This document shows positions 28,739 to 37,013 of a stretch of DNA of 64,000 bases, piece by piece. Numbering within the stretch: the stretch's first letter is position 1; every line of letters begins with the position of its first letter. Origin of the DNA: Bacteroidales bacterium (lineage in GTDB: Bacteria; Bacteroidota; Bacteroidia; Bacteroidales; UBA932). Where the stretch lies: assembly GCA_017395045.1 (NCBI GenBank), contig JAFPWG010000013.1:1-64000 (forward strand), given 5' to 3'. The notes under the pieces are model-generated. The model searched no databases. It had not been told where the DNA came from and worked only from the letters and a program-made list of their open reading frames with translations. A program made the position numbers and the translations under genes.

Positions 28739-29752
28739 ATGGTGACGATTTCGGACATAGCGGCCGCCCTGGGCGTGACACCTTCCACGGTGTCCCGGGC
28801 CCTTTCGGGGAGCCCCCGCGTGAAGGAGGAGACCCGGCTGGCCGTCGAACAGATGGCCGCCGAGATGGGTTACGAGCGCAACATCGTGGCGTCGAACCTC
28901 CGGAAAGGGAAGTCCGACATCGTGGGCGTGATCGTCCCGCGCATTCATCGGGAGTTCTTCTCCAACGTCATCGGCGGGGCCGAATCCATCCTGAACGCGG
29001 CGGGCTACAGCGTCCTCATCTGCCAGACGCATGAAGAATTCGACGCGGAGGTGAAGGCGCTCCGTACCATGCGGAACAACCAGGTGGCGGGCGTACTGAT
29101 GTCGCATGCCATCGGGGCGATGGACGGCACGCACGTCCTGGACACGCTGGGGGACAGCATCCCGCTGGTCCAGTTCGACCGGGTGTTCAGCAGTCTGCCC
29201 GGCGCCAAGGTCGTGAGCAACAACTTCCAGGGTGCGTACGAAGCGACGAAGCATCTGGTGTCACAGGGGTACCGCCGCATCGGAACCCTGGCCGGTTACA
29301 TGAACTCCGAAGCCTATGCCGCCCGCCTGGATGGATACCGGAAAGCGCTGGAAGACAACGGATTACCGGTCGATGAGACCATCGTCTTCTATGATACAAT
29401 CGTACGTGAAACCGGCTTCGAAGGCGGATTGAAGGCCCTGGAGGCAGGTTGCGACGCGCTTTACTGCGCCGGCGACTTCTGCGCCCTCGGCGCCATCGAG
29501 GCGGTCCGGTCGAAGGGACTCCGCATCCCGGAGGACTTCGGCATCGTGGGTACCGCCAACGAATCCTTTACTGCCCTGATGACCCCGACCATCAGTTCCC
29601 TCGCCCTGAATCCCTTCGAGATGGGCCGCCAGTCCGCGCTGGCCTTCCTGTCCGGGGAAGGGGAGACGGTCGTAGTGCCCATGGAGTTGAAGGTGCGGGA
29701 CTCTTCCAACCGGAACAGACAACTTAATCTAACCCATATATGTCCAAAGTAG
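28739..29752 (+). CDS. LacI-family repressor of 2-keto-3-deoxygluconate metabolism
   Basis: 337 residues. The LacI HTH and hinge (MVTISDIAAALGVTPSTVSRAL, then NIVASNLRKGKSDIVGVIVP) are followed by a periplasmic-binding-protein-like effector domain (FSNVIGGAESILNAAGY, VVSNNFQGAYEATKHLV, GFEGGLKALE, AGDFCALGAIEAVRSKGLRIPEDFGIVG). ATG 28739 gives the canonical start; anything upstream crosses the promoter. It overlaps kdgK by 13 bp. The shared operator at 28695 and 27321 predicts it controls lacI-kdgK-eda and kduD-kduI together, with 2-keto-3-deoxygluconate or a related uronate as inducer (inference). Confidence 0.92.
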   Translation: MVTISDIAAALGVTPSTVSRALSGSPRVKEETRLAVEQMAAEMGYERNIVASNLRKGKSDIVGVIVPRIHREFFSNVIGGAESILNAAGYSVLICQTHEEFDAEVKALRTMRNNQVAGVLMSHAIGAMDGTHVLDTLGDSIPLVQFDRVFSSLPGAKVVSNNFQGAYEATKHLVSQGYRRIGTLAGYMNSEAYAARLDGYRKALEDNGLPVDETIVFYDTIVRETGFEGGLKALEAGCDALYCAGDFCALGAIEAVRSKGLRIPEDFGIVGTANESFTALMTPTISSLALNPFEMGRQSALAFLSGEGETVVVPMELKVRDSSNRNRQLNLTHICPK

Positions 29753-30777
29753 TTACTTTCGGCGAAGTGATGCTTCGCCTCTCGACGCCCGGCTATTTGC
29801 GTTTCAGCCAGGCAACCCAGTTTGACGCCACCTTCGGCGGCGGCGAGGCCAACGTGGCCGTATCCCTTGCCAACTATGGCGTTGATGCCCAGTTCGTTAC
29901 CCGTATGCCCAAGAACGACATCGCCGACATGTGCCTTGCGGAGCTCCGCGGCCTCGGCGTCGGTCTGGACGGCGTGGTGCGTGGCGGCGACCGCGTGGGC
30001 ATCTACTACCTGGAGACCGGCGCCGTGGCGCGCGGGTCGAAGGTCGTCTATGACCGCGCCCATTCCGCCATCTCCGAGATCCAGCCCGGCATGGTCGATT
30101 GGCACGAGGTCCTGAAGGGAGCCGACTGGTTCCACTGGACCGGCATCACCCCGGCCCTCTCGCAGGGTGCCGCCGATGCATGCCTGGAGGCCATCAAGGT
30201 GGCCAACGAGATGGGTGTCAAGGTCTCCTGCGACCTGAACTACCGCAAGAAGCTGTGGAAGTACGGCAAGTCCGCTTCCGAGGTCATGCCCGCCCTCGTG
30301 GAAGGCTGCGACCTGATCCTCGGCAACGAGGAGGACGCCGAGAAGGAATTCGGCATCAAGCCCGAAGGCTTCGACGCCGAGAAGACCGGCGGCGAGATTG
30401 ACCAGACCCGCTTCGAGAGCGTCTGCCGCCAGCTGATGGCCCGTTTCCCGCGCTGCAAGAAGGTGGCGGTTACCCTCCGCGGCTCCATCAACGCGAACCA
30501 CAACACCTGGGGCGGCGTGCTCTTCGACGGCACCACCCTCTGGCAGTCCCGTCGGTACGACATTACCCACATCGTGGACCGCGTGGGCGGCGGCGATTCC
30601 TTCATGGGCGGTCTCCTGTACGGTCTCCTGACCTACCCGACCGACCAGGAAGCCATCGAATTCGCGGCGGCCGCATCGGCGCTCAAGCACACCATCGTGG
30701 GCGACTACAACCGCGTTACGGTCGCCGAAGTGGAATCCCTGATGAAAGGCGGCGGCTCCGGCCGCGTATCCAGATAG
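29740..30777 (+). CDS. kdgK: 2-keto-3-deoxygluconate kinase (PfkB family)
   Basis: 345 residues. Ribokinase-fold kinase that phosphorylates 2-keto-3-deoxygluconate to KDPG. PfkB landmarks: VTFGEVMLRLSTPGYLRF, FGGGEANVAVSLANYG near residue 35, SCDLNYRKKLW, ILGNEEDAEKEFG and the catalytic GGGDSFMGGLLYGL near residue 285. Starts inside the last codons of lacI (13-bp overlap) and is followed 3 bp later by eda. Substrate is assigned from the eda/kdu context. Confidence 0.93.
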   Translation: MSKVVTFGEVMLRLSTPGYLRFSQATQFDATFGGGEANVAVSLANYGVDAQFVTRMPKNDIADMCLAELRGLGVGLDGVVRGGDRVGIYYLETGAVARGSKVVYDRAHSAISEIQPGMVDWHEVLKGADWFHWTGITPALSQGAADACLEAIKVANEMGVKVSCDLNYRKKLWKYGKSASEVMPALVEGCDLILGNEEDAEKEFGIKPEGFDAEKTGGEIDQTRFESVCRQLMARFPRCKKVAVTLRGSINANHNTWGGVLFDGTTLWQSRRYDITHIVDRVGGGDSFMGGLLYGLLTYPTDQEAIEFAAAASALKHTIVGDYNRVTVAEVESLMKGGGSGRVSR

Positions 30778-30780
30778 CAT

Positions 30781-31443
30781 ATGGCAAAGTTCAAGAAATT
30801 CGATACCATCGGTATCATCCGCAGTACCGGAATCGTGCCGGTGTTCTACAATGCCGACGTCGAGCTGACGAAGAAGGTCGTGAAGGCCTGCTATGACGGC
30901 GGAATCCGCGCCTTCGAGTTCACGAACCGGGGCGACGGTGCGCACCGCGTGTTCAAAGAGGTGATCGGGTTCGTACGGGCCGAATGCCCTGAAATGGCTT
31001 TTGGCGCCGGGACGATTCTCGACGCCCCTACGGCTGCGCTGTATCTGCAGCTGGGAGCCGATTTCCTTGTGTCTCCGTGCGTCGTGGACGAGGTCATTCC
31101 GCTGGCGAACCGCCGCGGCGTGCCCTACAGCCCCGGCTGCGGCACCGTGACGGAAATCGTCCACGCGATGGAGCGCGGCTGCGACCTCGTGAAGGTGTTC
31201 CCGGCCGGCACCGTCGGCGGGCCCGCTTTCGTGAAGAACATCCTGGCCCCGCTGCCGTGGGCCATGGTCATGTGCACCGGCGCCGTGGAACCGACCGAGG
31301 AGAACCTGACCGCCTGGAAGAAGTCCGGCGTAACGGCCGTAGGCATGGGCTCCAAGCTCTTCCCGAAGGACGTCATTGCCGCCGGCGACTGGGGCGCGGT
31401 CTCTGCACTCTGTGCAAAGAGCCTCGCTTGGTTCAAGGCTTGA
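30781..31443 (+). CDS. eda: 2-keto-3-deoxy-6-phosphogluconate aldolase
   Basis: 220 residues, KDPG/KHG aldolase. Cleaves KDPG to pyruvate and glyceraldehyde-3-phosphate, the last step of pectin uronate breakdown. The class I aldolase barrel shows RAFEFTNRGDGA with the catalytic Glu, GAGTILD, and the Schiff-base lysine in CDLVKVFPAGTVGG, followed by CTGAVEPTEENL. Slightly longer than E. coli Eda but typical for Bacteroidetes. Two bases separate it from the GH43/CE15 gene. Confidence 0.95.
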   Translation: MAKFKKFDTIGIIRSTGIVPVFYNADVELTKKVVKACYDGGIRAFEFTNRGDGAHRVFKEVIGFVRAECPEMAFGAGTILDAPTAALYLQLGADFLVSPCVVDEVIPLANRRGVPYSPGCGTVTEIVHAMERGCDLVKVFPAGTVGGPAFVKNILAPLPWAMVMCTGAVEPTEENLTAWKKSGVTAVGMGSKLFPKDVIAAGDWGAVSALCAKSLAWFKA

Positions 31444-31445
31444 GT

Positions 31446-34286
31446 ATGAAACGGATCCTCTCCCTCCTGGCTGCCGTGCTCGTATGCGGCGGCCTTTCCG
31501 CCCAGTTCCGGTACCAGAATCCGGTGCTGCATGCCGACTATTCCGACCCGGACGTATGCCGGGTGGGGGAGGACTATTGGATGACGGCCTCTTCGTTCAA
31601 CTGTTTCCCGGGACTGCCGATCCTGCATTCGAAGGACCTGGTGGACTGGGAACTCGTCGGGGCGGCGCTCACGGATTATCCCGGCGAAGGTTGGGACGCT
31701 CCTGAGGACGATTTCCGGACGAAGGTGCAGCACGGCCGTGCCGTCTGGGCTCCGGCGATCCGGTACCACGAGGGGTGGTTCTACATCTATGTGGGCGACC
31801 CGGACCGGGGCATCTTCATGGTCCGGACGCAGGATCCCGAAGGTCCCTGGGAACCGCCCGTCTGGGTGGTCCGGGAAAAGGGGTTCATCGATCCCTGCCC
31901 CTTCTGGGACGAGGATGGAAAGGCTTATCTGTCACACGGTTGCGCTGGGTCCAGGGCGGGAGTCAAGAGCGTTCTGTTCGTGGCTCCGATGTCTCCGGAC
32001 GGGACGCGTTTGACTGGACCGTCGCGCATCGTCTATGACGGACACCTGAGCCAGCCGACCATCGAGGGCACCAAGTTCTACAAGCGCGAAGGGAAGTACT
32101 ACATCTTCTCTCCGGCCGGCGGAGTCGCTACCGGCTGGCAGACCGTCCTCCGGGCCGACAATCCGTTCGGCCCTTACGAAGAACGGATCGTGATGGCCTG
32201 GGCCCCGGGTACCGTCAATGGCCCGCACCAGGGAGCCTGGGTGGATACCCCGCAAGGGGAGGACTGGTTCCTCCATTTTCAGGACAAGGGCGCCTACGGC
32301 CGCATCGTGCACCTGCAGCCGATGGTCTGGAAATCCGACGGCTGGCCGCTCATCGGCGAGGATCCCGACGGAGACGGAGTCGGGCAGCCGGTCAAGGCCT
32401 GGAAACGGCCGGTGGAATCATTGACAAGTCCTTCTGGATCAGCGTATAAACCTTTTGGAATCGGCCTTGAATGGCAGTATCCCGCGGTGCCGTCCCCGTA
32501 CTGGCACCATGCTTTGCAGGGGGGCGGTGTCCGGCTGTATTCGGTGGAGCAGAAATGGCCGTACCACACCCTTTGGGACTGCCCGAATCTTCTCGCGCAG
32601 AAATTCCCCGCCGAGCGGTTCACCGTTCGGGCGAAACTTTCCTTCCGCCCGAATCCGCAGTTGAAGGAGCACGGTGAGCAGGCCGGTTTCGTCGTGATGG
32701 GAAACGATTATGCCGGATTGCGCCTGACCGATACCGGGAAGGGAGCCGCCCTGGACTATGTCGAATGCCGGGGCGCCCATTCGGGAGCAGGCGAAACCTT
32801 CCGCGAGTTGGCGGTCCTGCCCTACCGGTATGAACCTCTCCCGCACGGCCGGGAATCGAAGAACGTCCCTTTGGTAAACTATCCGGATGTGCCCGAAGTG
32901 GTCATCTGGGTGGAGCTGGATGTCCGTGCGAAGGCCGTGGACGGGAACGTTCCCGATGCCGTATGCCGGTTCAGCTACAGCCTTGACGGAAAGCGGTTTA
33001 CAAAGGTGGAGGGAAGTTTCCTCGCGAAGCCGGAACTGTGGGTGGGCGCAAAATTCGGCTTCTGGTGCAACCGCTTCTCTCCGAAGAACGACTCCGGCTG
33101 GCTCGACGTGCTGGACCTGGAAGTGAAGCCGGCCTTCGACCCGCTGGAAGGATTCCTGTATGACGAGGAGAAGGTCCCGGCGTTTGTTTTGCCGGATGTT
33201 CTGGGCGGGGTAAAGACCGCCTGTGACTGGGAGAAAAGGCGTCGTCCCGAACTGCTTTCCCTCTTTGAGAAGGAGATGTACGGCTCTGTTCCGGGGCGGC
33301 CCGAAGGACTTCATTTCCGCGTCCTCGAGGAGGATCCGGCGGCTTTGGACGGACGGGCCACGCGCCGTCAGGTACGCGTTTTCTTTGACAAGGAAGAGTC
33401 TGATTACCTGACACTTCTGCTCTATCTCCCAAACCATCGCTCAAAGAGAGTTCCAGCCTTCCTGGGCGTGAACTTTTTCGGCAATCACACGGTAGATACC
33501 GACCCTGGCATCCTGCTTCCGGACTCGCTCCGCTACCGTCCGGACTTCAAGCTGGATGCCCGGGGCTCGCAGCGGCATCGCTGGCCGGTGCGGGACATCG
33601 TGGAACGGGGGTATGCCGTCGCTGCTTTCTGCTGCGAAGACGTGGCCCCCGACACGGACAAAGTGATGGGCGTCCGGGCGAAATATGAAGGGTATTCCTG
33701 GGGCAATCTGGCTGCCTGGGGCTGGGGCCTATCCCGTGCCCTGGACTATCTGGAGGCCGATCCGGACGTGGACGGAGCCCGCGTGGCGGTGTTCGGCCAT
33801 TCCCGGATGGGCAAGGCCGCCGTCTGGGCCGGCGCCCGGGACACCCGTTTCGCGATGGTGGTATCCAACGCCTCCGGCTGCGGGGGTGCCGCGCTTTCCC
33901 GTCGCCGCTACGGCGAGACTGTCCGGCGTATCAATACGGCCTATCCCTACTGGTTCTGCGAGGCGTTCCATAAGTATGGCGACAACGAAGATCTCCTTCC
34001 TTTTGACCAGCACGAACTCCTGGCCCTGATCGCTCCGCGCCCCCTTTATGTGGAAAGCGGGAGCGAGGACCGCTGGTCGGACCCGCGCGGCGAATTCCTG
34101 GGCCTCGTGAACGCCGCCCCGGTTTACGCCCTATACGGTTTCGAGACCTTTTCGGAAACAGATTTCCCGGCGGTGGAGCAGCCCGTCAAAAAAGGCCGGA
34201 ACGGATATCACATCCGTAACGGCCGCCATGAGATTCTTCTTTACGATTGGGTTCAGTATCTGGACTTTGCAGATCGTTTCCTTTAG
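31446..34286 (+). CDS. GH43 glycosidase fused to CE15 esterase, secreted
   Basis: 946 residues with a signal peptide (MKRILSLLAAVLVCGGLSAQ). Residues ~20-340 form a GH43 five-bladed propeller: HADYSDPDVC has the base Asp, GFIDPCPFWDEDGKAYL the modulating Asp and PTIEGTKFY the acid Glu. Residues ~350-560 are a beta-sandwich of the GH43 C-terminal type. Residues ~565-946 form an alpha/beta hydrolase of CE15 type with GHSRMGKAA (Ser ~786), RYGET (Glu ~824) and DQHELLALIAPRPLYVESG (His ~856). It likely removes an arabinose- or xylose-type side unit and a uronate methyl ester from pectin; the bond is inferred. It is cotranscribed with lacI-kdgK-eda. The 3' end overlaps lacI-2 by 4 bp. Confidence 0.88.
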   Translation: MKRILSLLAAVLVCGGLSAQFRYQNPVLHADYSDPDVCRVGEDYWMTASSFNCFPGLPILHSKDLVDWELVGAALTDYPGEGWDAPEDDFRTKVQHGRAVWAPAIRYHEGWFYIYVGDPDRGIFMVRTQDPEGPWEPPVWVVREKGFIDPCPFWDEDGKAYLSHGCAGSRAGVKSVLFVAPMSPDGTRLTGPSRIVYDGHLSQPTIEGTKFYKREGKYYIFSPAGGVATGWQTVLRADNPFGPYEERIVMAWAPGTVNGPHQGAWVDTPQGEDWFLHFQDKGAYGRIVHLQPMVWKSDGWPLIGEDPDGDGVGQPVKAWKRPVESLTSPSGSAYKPFGIGLEWQYPAVPSPYWHHALQGGGVRLYSVEQKWPYHTLWDCPNLLAQKFPAERFTVRAKLSFRPNPQLKEHGEQAGFVVMGNDYAGLRLTDTGKGAALDYVECRGAHSGAGETFRELAVLPYRYEPLPHGRESKNVPLVNYPDVPEVVIWVELDVRAKAVDGNVPDAVCRFSYSLDGKRFTKVEGSFLAKPELWVGAKFGFWCNRFSPKNDSGWLDVLDLEVKPAFDPLEGFLYDEEKVPAFVLPDVLGGVKTACDWEKRRRPELLSLFEKEMYGSVPGRPEGLHFRVLEEDPAALDGRATRRQVRVFFDKEESDYLTLLLYLPNHRSKRVPAFLGVNFFGNHTVDTDPGILLPDSLRYRPDFKLDARGSQRHRWPVRDIVERGYAVAAFCCEDVAPDTDKVMGVRAKYEGYSWGNLAAWGWGLSRALDYLEADPDVDGARVAVFGHSRMGKAAVWAGARDTRFAMVVSNASGCGGAALSRRRYGETVRRINTAYPYWFCEAFHKYGDNEDLLPFDQHELLALIAPRPLYVESGSEDRWSDPRGEFLGLVNAAPVYALYGFETFSETDFPAVEQPVKKGRNGYHIRNGRHEILLYDWVQYLDFADRFL

Positions 34287-35341
34287 TAATACTCCACGTT
34301 GTAGCGCGTGAGGATGTCCATGTGCATGAAGTTGTCCTTGCGCGGGGGGAGTTTCTTGAGGAGGATGTATTCGGCCAGGGTCTCGACCGCCAGGCGCACC
34401 TGCTCGTCGGGGTGCTGGGCGATCAGGGAGGTGACGGTTCCGCGGCGCAGGGCGTCGAGGTTCGCCGCCAGGTTATCGAAGCCGACGACGCGGCGTTCGG
34501 GATCCGGATGGTCCTCCAGCCAGGGGACGATGAGGTGGATGCGCGAATTGAACATCACCACGTGTTTCACGTCCGGGTGCTCCTGGAACCAACTGTCCAG
34601 TTTGAAGTAGGTCCCGTTGGGGTCGTTCGGGGTGATGAAGAGGTTCCCCAGCGTGCATTCCGGACTGTGCTCCAGCATGTAGTCCATGAAGCCGGCACGG
34701 CGGTTGATGGTGGGGTCGGACTGCTGCAGGCGGTCGCGCCTGACCCTGACCATCAGGACGTTGGTTACGTTCTCCTGGCCTGCAGTGAGCTGGTCCGCAC
34801 ACAGGTAACCGCTTTTGTATAAGGGCATTCCGAAGTAGGCAAGATTGCTGTCGTCGGACTCCGGCTTCGAGTCGATGAACACGTAGGGGATGCCTTGCCC
34901 TTTCAACTTGCCGGTGAAGGCGAGTGTCTCTTCCTGGAATAAGGGGGCGACAACCACGCCGGCGGGCCTGGCCTCCAGGACGCGGGAGCAGGCATCGCGG
35001 AACGAGTCGATGTCATACTGGTCGTACTCGAAAAGTTCGATGCGGATGCCAAGGGTACCGGGTCCCTCTGCCGCCTTCTCGATACCCGACGCTGCTAGCT
35101 CCCAGAAGGAACCCGGTTCGTGTGAGGGAATCAGGACGGCAACCAGCTGCGACCCGCCTTTGGCGAGGAGGGAAGCGTACACGTTGGGTTCGTAGCCCAA
35201 CTCCTGGATGACTTCCATCACTTTCGCATAGCTCTTCTTGGAGACTTCGCCGCGGTTGTGCAGCACACGGTCCACCGTTCCTTTCGAGAGACCGGTGCGG
35301 CGGGCGATGTCGTTGATCGTAATCTTTTCCGTAGGAGCCAT
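34283..35341 (-). CDS. LacI-family regulator facing the pectin operon
   Basis: 352 residues. HTH at ITINDIARRTGLSKGTVDRVLHNRGEVSKKS, hinge YEPNVYASLLAKGG, then a type 1 periplasmic-binding-like sensor domain (LVAVLIPSHEPGSFWELAASGIEKA, DACSRVLEARPAGVVVAPL, RRAGFMDYMLE, VVGFDNLAANLDALRRG, SLIAQHPDEQVRLAVETL). Divergent from GH28 across ~200 bp that contain a 15-bp inverted repeat and a LacI-like CGTGCACG palindrome, so it is the best candidate regulator of the pectin run. Ligand unknown, probably a uronate oligosaccharide or galacturonate. Confidence 0.9.
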   Translation of the reverse strand: MAPTEKITINDIARRTGLSKGTVDRVLHNRGEVSKKSYAKVMEVIQELGYEPNVYASLLAKGGSQLVAVLIPSHEPGSFWELAASGIEKAAEGPGTLGIRIELFEYDQYDIDSFRDACSRVLEARPAGVVVAPLFQEETLAFTGKLKGQGIPYVFIDSKPESDDSNLAYFGMPLYKSGYLCADQLTAGQENVTNVLMVRVRRDRLQQSDPTINRRAGFMDYMLEHSPECTLGNLFITPNDPNGTYFKLDSWFQEHPDVKHVVMFNSRIHLIVPWLEDHPDPERRVVGFDNLAANLDALRRGTVTSLIAQHPDEQVRLAVETLAEYILLKKLPPRKDNFMHMDILTRYNVEYY

Positions 35342-35363
35342 GTGGCAGGTGGTTTAGCGGCTA

Positions 35364-35371
35364 CAAATCTA
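35364..35371 (-). promoter_or_regulatory. -7 element for lacI-2
   Basis: Minus strand TAGATTTG, 22 bp before the ATG. A second match, TATTTTTG, lies at 35375-35382; either could serve. Confidence 0.5.
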
Positions 35372-35410
35372 AGCCAAAAATAGCCTACTTCCAAGAAAAA
35401 TCGAAAAAAT

Positions 35411-35491
35411 CGTGCACGGTAACGGGCCTTCTGGAGTTGTCAGCAGGGTGGTGTTGAAAATTTGCGAAAATAATTTCCGTTACCGTGCACG
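35411..35491. promoter_or_regulatory. Paired operators between lacI-2 and GH28
   Basis: Arms CGTGCACGGTAACGG (35411-35425) and CCGTTACCGTGCACG (35477-35491) are perfect 15-bp inverted copies, 66 bp apart centre to centre. Each contains the palindrome CGTGCACG. The right copy sits about 19 bp upstream of the GH28 -7 element, in the -33 region. Spacing suits DNA looping by a tetrameric or dimeric LacI protein. Confidence 0.75.
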
Positions 35492-35509
35492 GAATTCGAA
35501 AAATGTTTC

Positions 35510-35517
35510 TATATTTG
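35510..35517 (+). promoter_or_regulatory. -7 element for the pectin operon
   Basis: TATATTTG, 26 bp before ATG 35544. Confidence 0.65.
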
Positions 35518-35543
35518 TGGGTCAAGACTAGGACCAGTAGCCA

Positions 35544-37013
35544 ATGAAAACCAGAGTAATCGCCGCCTTTCTTTCCGGAATCGCCCTTGCAGCAGCCTGC
35601 AACGGGGAAACCGGCCGTGACCTGGACGCCCTCTACGAGGGTCTTCCTTTCGAGATGCCCCGCGTGCAGCTCCCTTCCATTCCCGGGAACGAAGCCATGC
35701 TGACCGACTTCGGCGGCATCGGCGACGGTGTCGCCTTGAATACCGACGCTTTTTCGGCCGCCATCGATGCGCTCGTGCAGAAGGGCGGGGGACGCCTCAT
35801 CGTCCCCGCCGGCATCTGGCGCACCGGCCCCATCGAGCTGAAGAGCCATATCGAACTGTACGTGGACAAGGACGCCGTCATCGTCTTCGATCCCGACCAG
35901 GACCTGTATCCCATCATCGATACGAACTTCGAAGGACTGGACGTCCGCCGCTGTGTGTCGCCCCTGAACGCCACGGGAGCGCATGACATCGCGGTTACCG
36001 GCGGCGGCATCATCGACGGCAGCGGTGAATTCTGGCGCGAAGTCAAGCACCGCAAGGTTTCCGACGACCAGTGGAAGGCCATCCTGAAGCGCGGCGGCAT
36101 CGTGGCGCCCGACGCTTCGGTCTGGTTCCCCGACGAAGGCTACGCCAAGGCGCGCGCCACGGCCGGTAGCCTGAACTATCCGGATCCGTCGCTGGACGAA
36201 CAGGAAATCAAGACCTTCCTGCGTCCGGTGCTGGTCTCCTTCCGGGAGTGTGAGCGCGTCCTCATCCAGGACTGCACCTTCCAGAACTCCCCGTGCTGGA
36301 ACATCCATCCGCTGTACTGCAAGGACGTGGTCATCAAAGACATCACGGTCCGGAACCCGCATTATTCCGCCAACGGCGACGGCATCGACATCGACGCCTG
36401 CGAGAACGTGATCCTTACCGGGTCCTCGTTCGACGTGGGGGACGACGCCATCTGCATCAAGTCCGGCAAGGACGCCGACGGTCGCCGCCACGCCCGGAAG
36501 TGCCGCAACCTCATCATCGCGGACTGCACCGTGTATCACGGCCACGGCGGCTTCGTCGTGGGCAGCGAGATGTCCGGCGGCGTGGAGAACATCCGCGTGA
36601 CCGGCTGCCGCTTCATCGGCACGGACGTGGGCCTGCGCTTCAAGAGCGCCCGCGGCCGCGGCGGCCTGGTGAAGGACATCTGGTGCGACCATATCTATAT
36701 GAAGGACATTGTCACCTACGGCGTCGTGTTCAATCTCTATTACGCCGGCGTCGCCGCGACGGAGATGGCCAAGGACGGGAACGCGGACATCCAACCTGTG
36801 GACGAGACCACGCCGGAATTCCGCGACTTCTCCTTCTCGGACATCGTCTGCGCGGGCGCGGAGCAGGCGGTCTTCATCAACGGCATCCCGGAGCTTCCCG
36901 TGAAGAACATCGCCTTCAAGGACTGCGGCTTCACCGCCGAAAAGGGAGTCGAGTGCCATAATCATGAGAACGTTACCTTCGAGAACGTCCTCGTCAACGG
37001 TGAAAGGATATGA
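35544..37013 (+). CDS. GH28 polygalacturonase-type glycoside hydrolase, lipoprotein
   Basis: 489 residues with a lipobox-like signal (GIALAAAC). Right-handed beta-helix of GH28, hydrolysing galacturonate linkages in pectin. Motifs: DFGGIGDGVALNT at the start, VTGGGIIDGSGEFW, NGDGIDIDAC and GDDAICIKSGKD supplying the catalytic aspartates, GHGGFVVGSEMSGG with the histidine, and RFKSARGRGG. Bacterial exo-acting members have this length. First gene of the operon behind the LacI-2 operators; the stop overlaps the next ATG by 4 bp. Confidence 0.93.
   Translation: MKTRVIAAFLSGIALAAACNGETGRDLDALYEGLPFEMPRVQLPSIPGNEAMLTDFGGIGDGVALNTDAFSAAIDALVQKGGGRLIVPAGIWRTGPIELKSHIELYVDKDAVIVFDPDQDLYPIIDTNFEGLDVRRCVSPLNATGAHDIAVTGGGIIDGSGEFWREVKHRKVSDDQWKAILKRGGIVAPDASVWFPDEGYAKARATAGSLNYPDPSLDEQEIKTFLRPVLVSFRECERVLIQDCTFQNSPCWNIHPLYCKDVVIKDITVRNPHYSANGDGIDIDACENVILTGSSFDVGDDAICIKSGKDADGRRHARKCRNLIIADCTVYHGHGGFVVGSEMSGGVENIRVTGCRFIGTDVGLRFKSARGRGGLVKDIWCDHIYMKDIVTYGVVFNLYYAGVAATEMAKDGNADIQPVDETTPEFRDFSFSDIVCAGAEQAVFINGIPELPVKNIAFKDCGFTAEKGVECHNHENVTFENVLVNGERI

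Noticed and set aside
31077-31445. Upstream extension of the GH43/CE15 frame into eda
   Set aside because: Overlaps the Eda coding region in another frame, and the signal peptide begins at ATG 31446.
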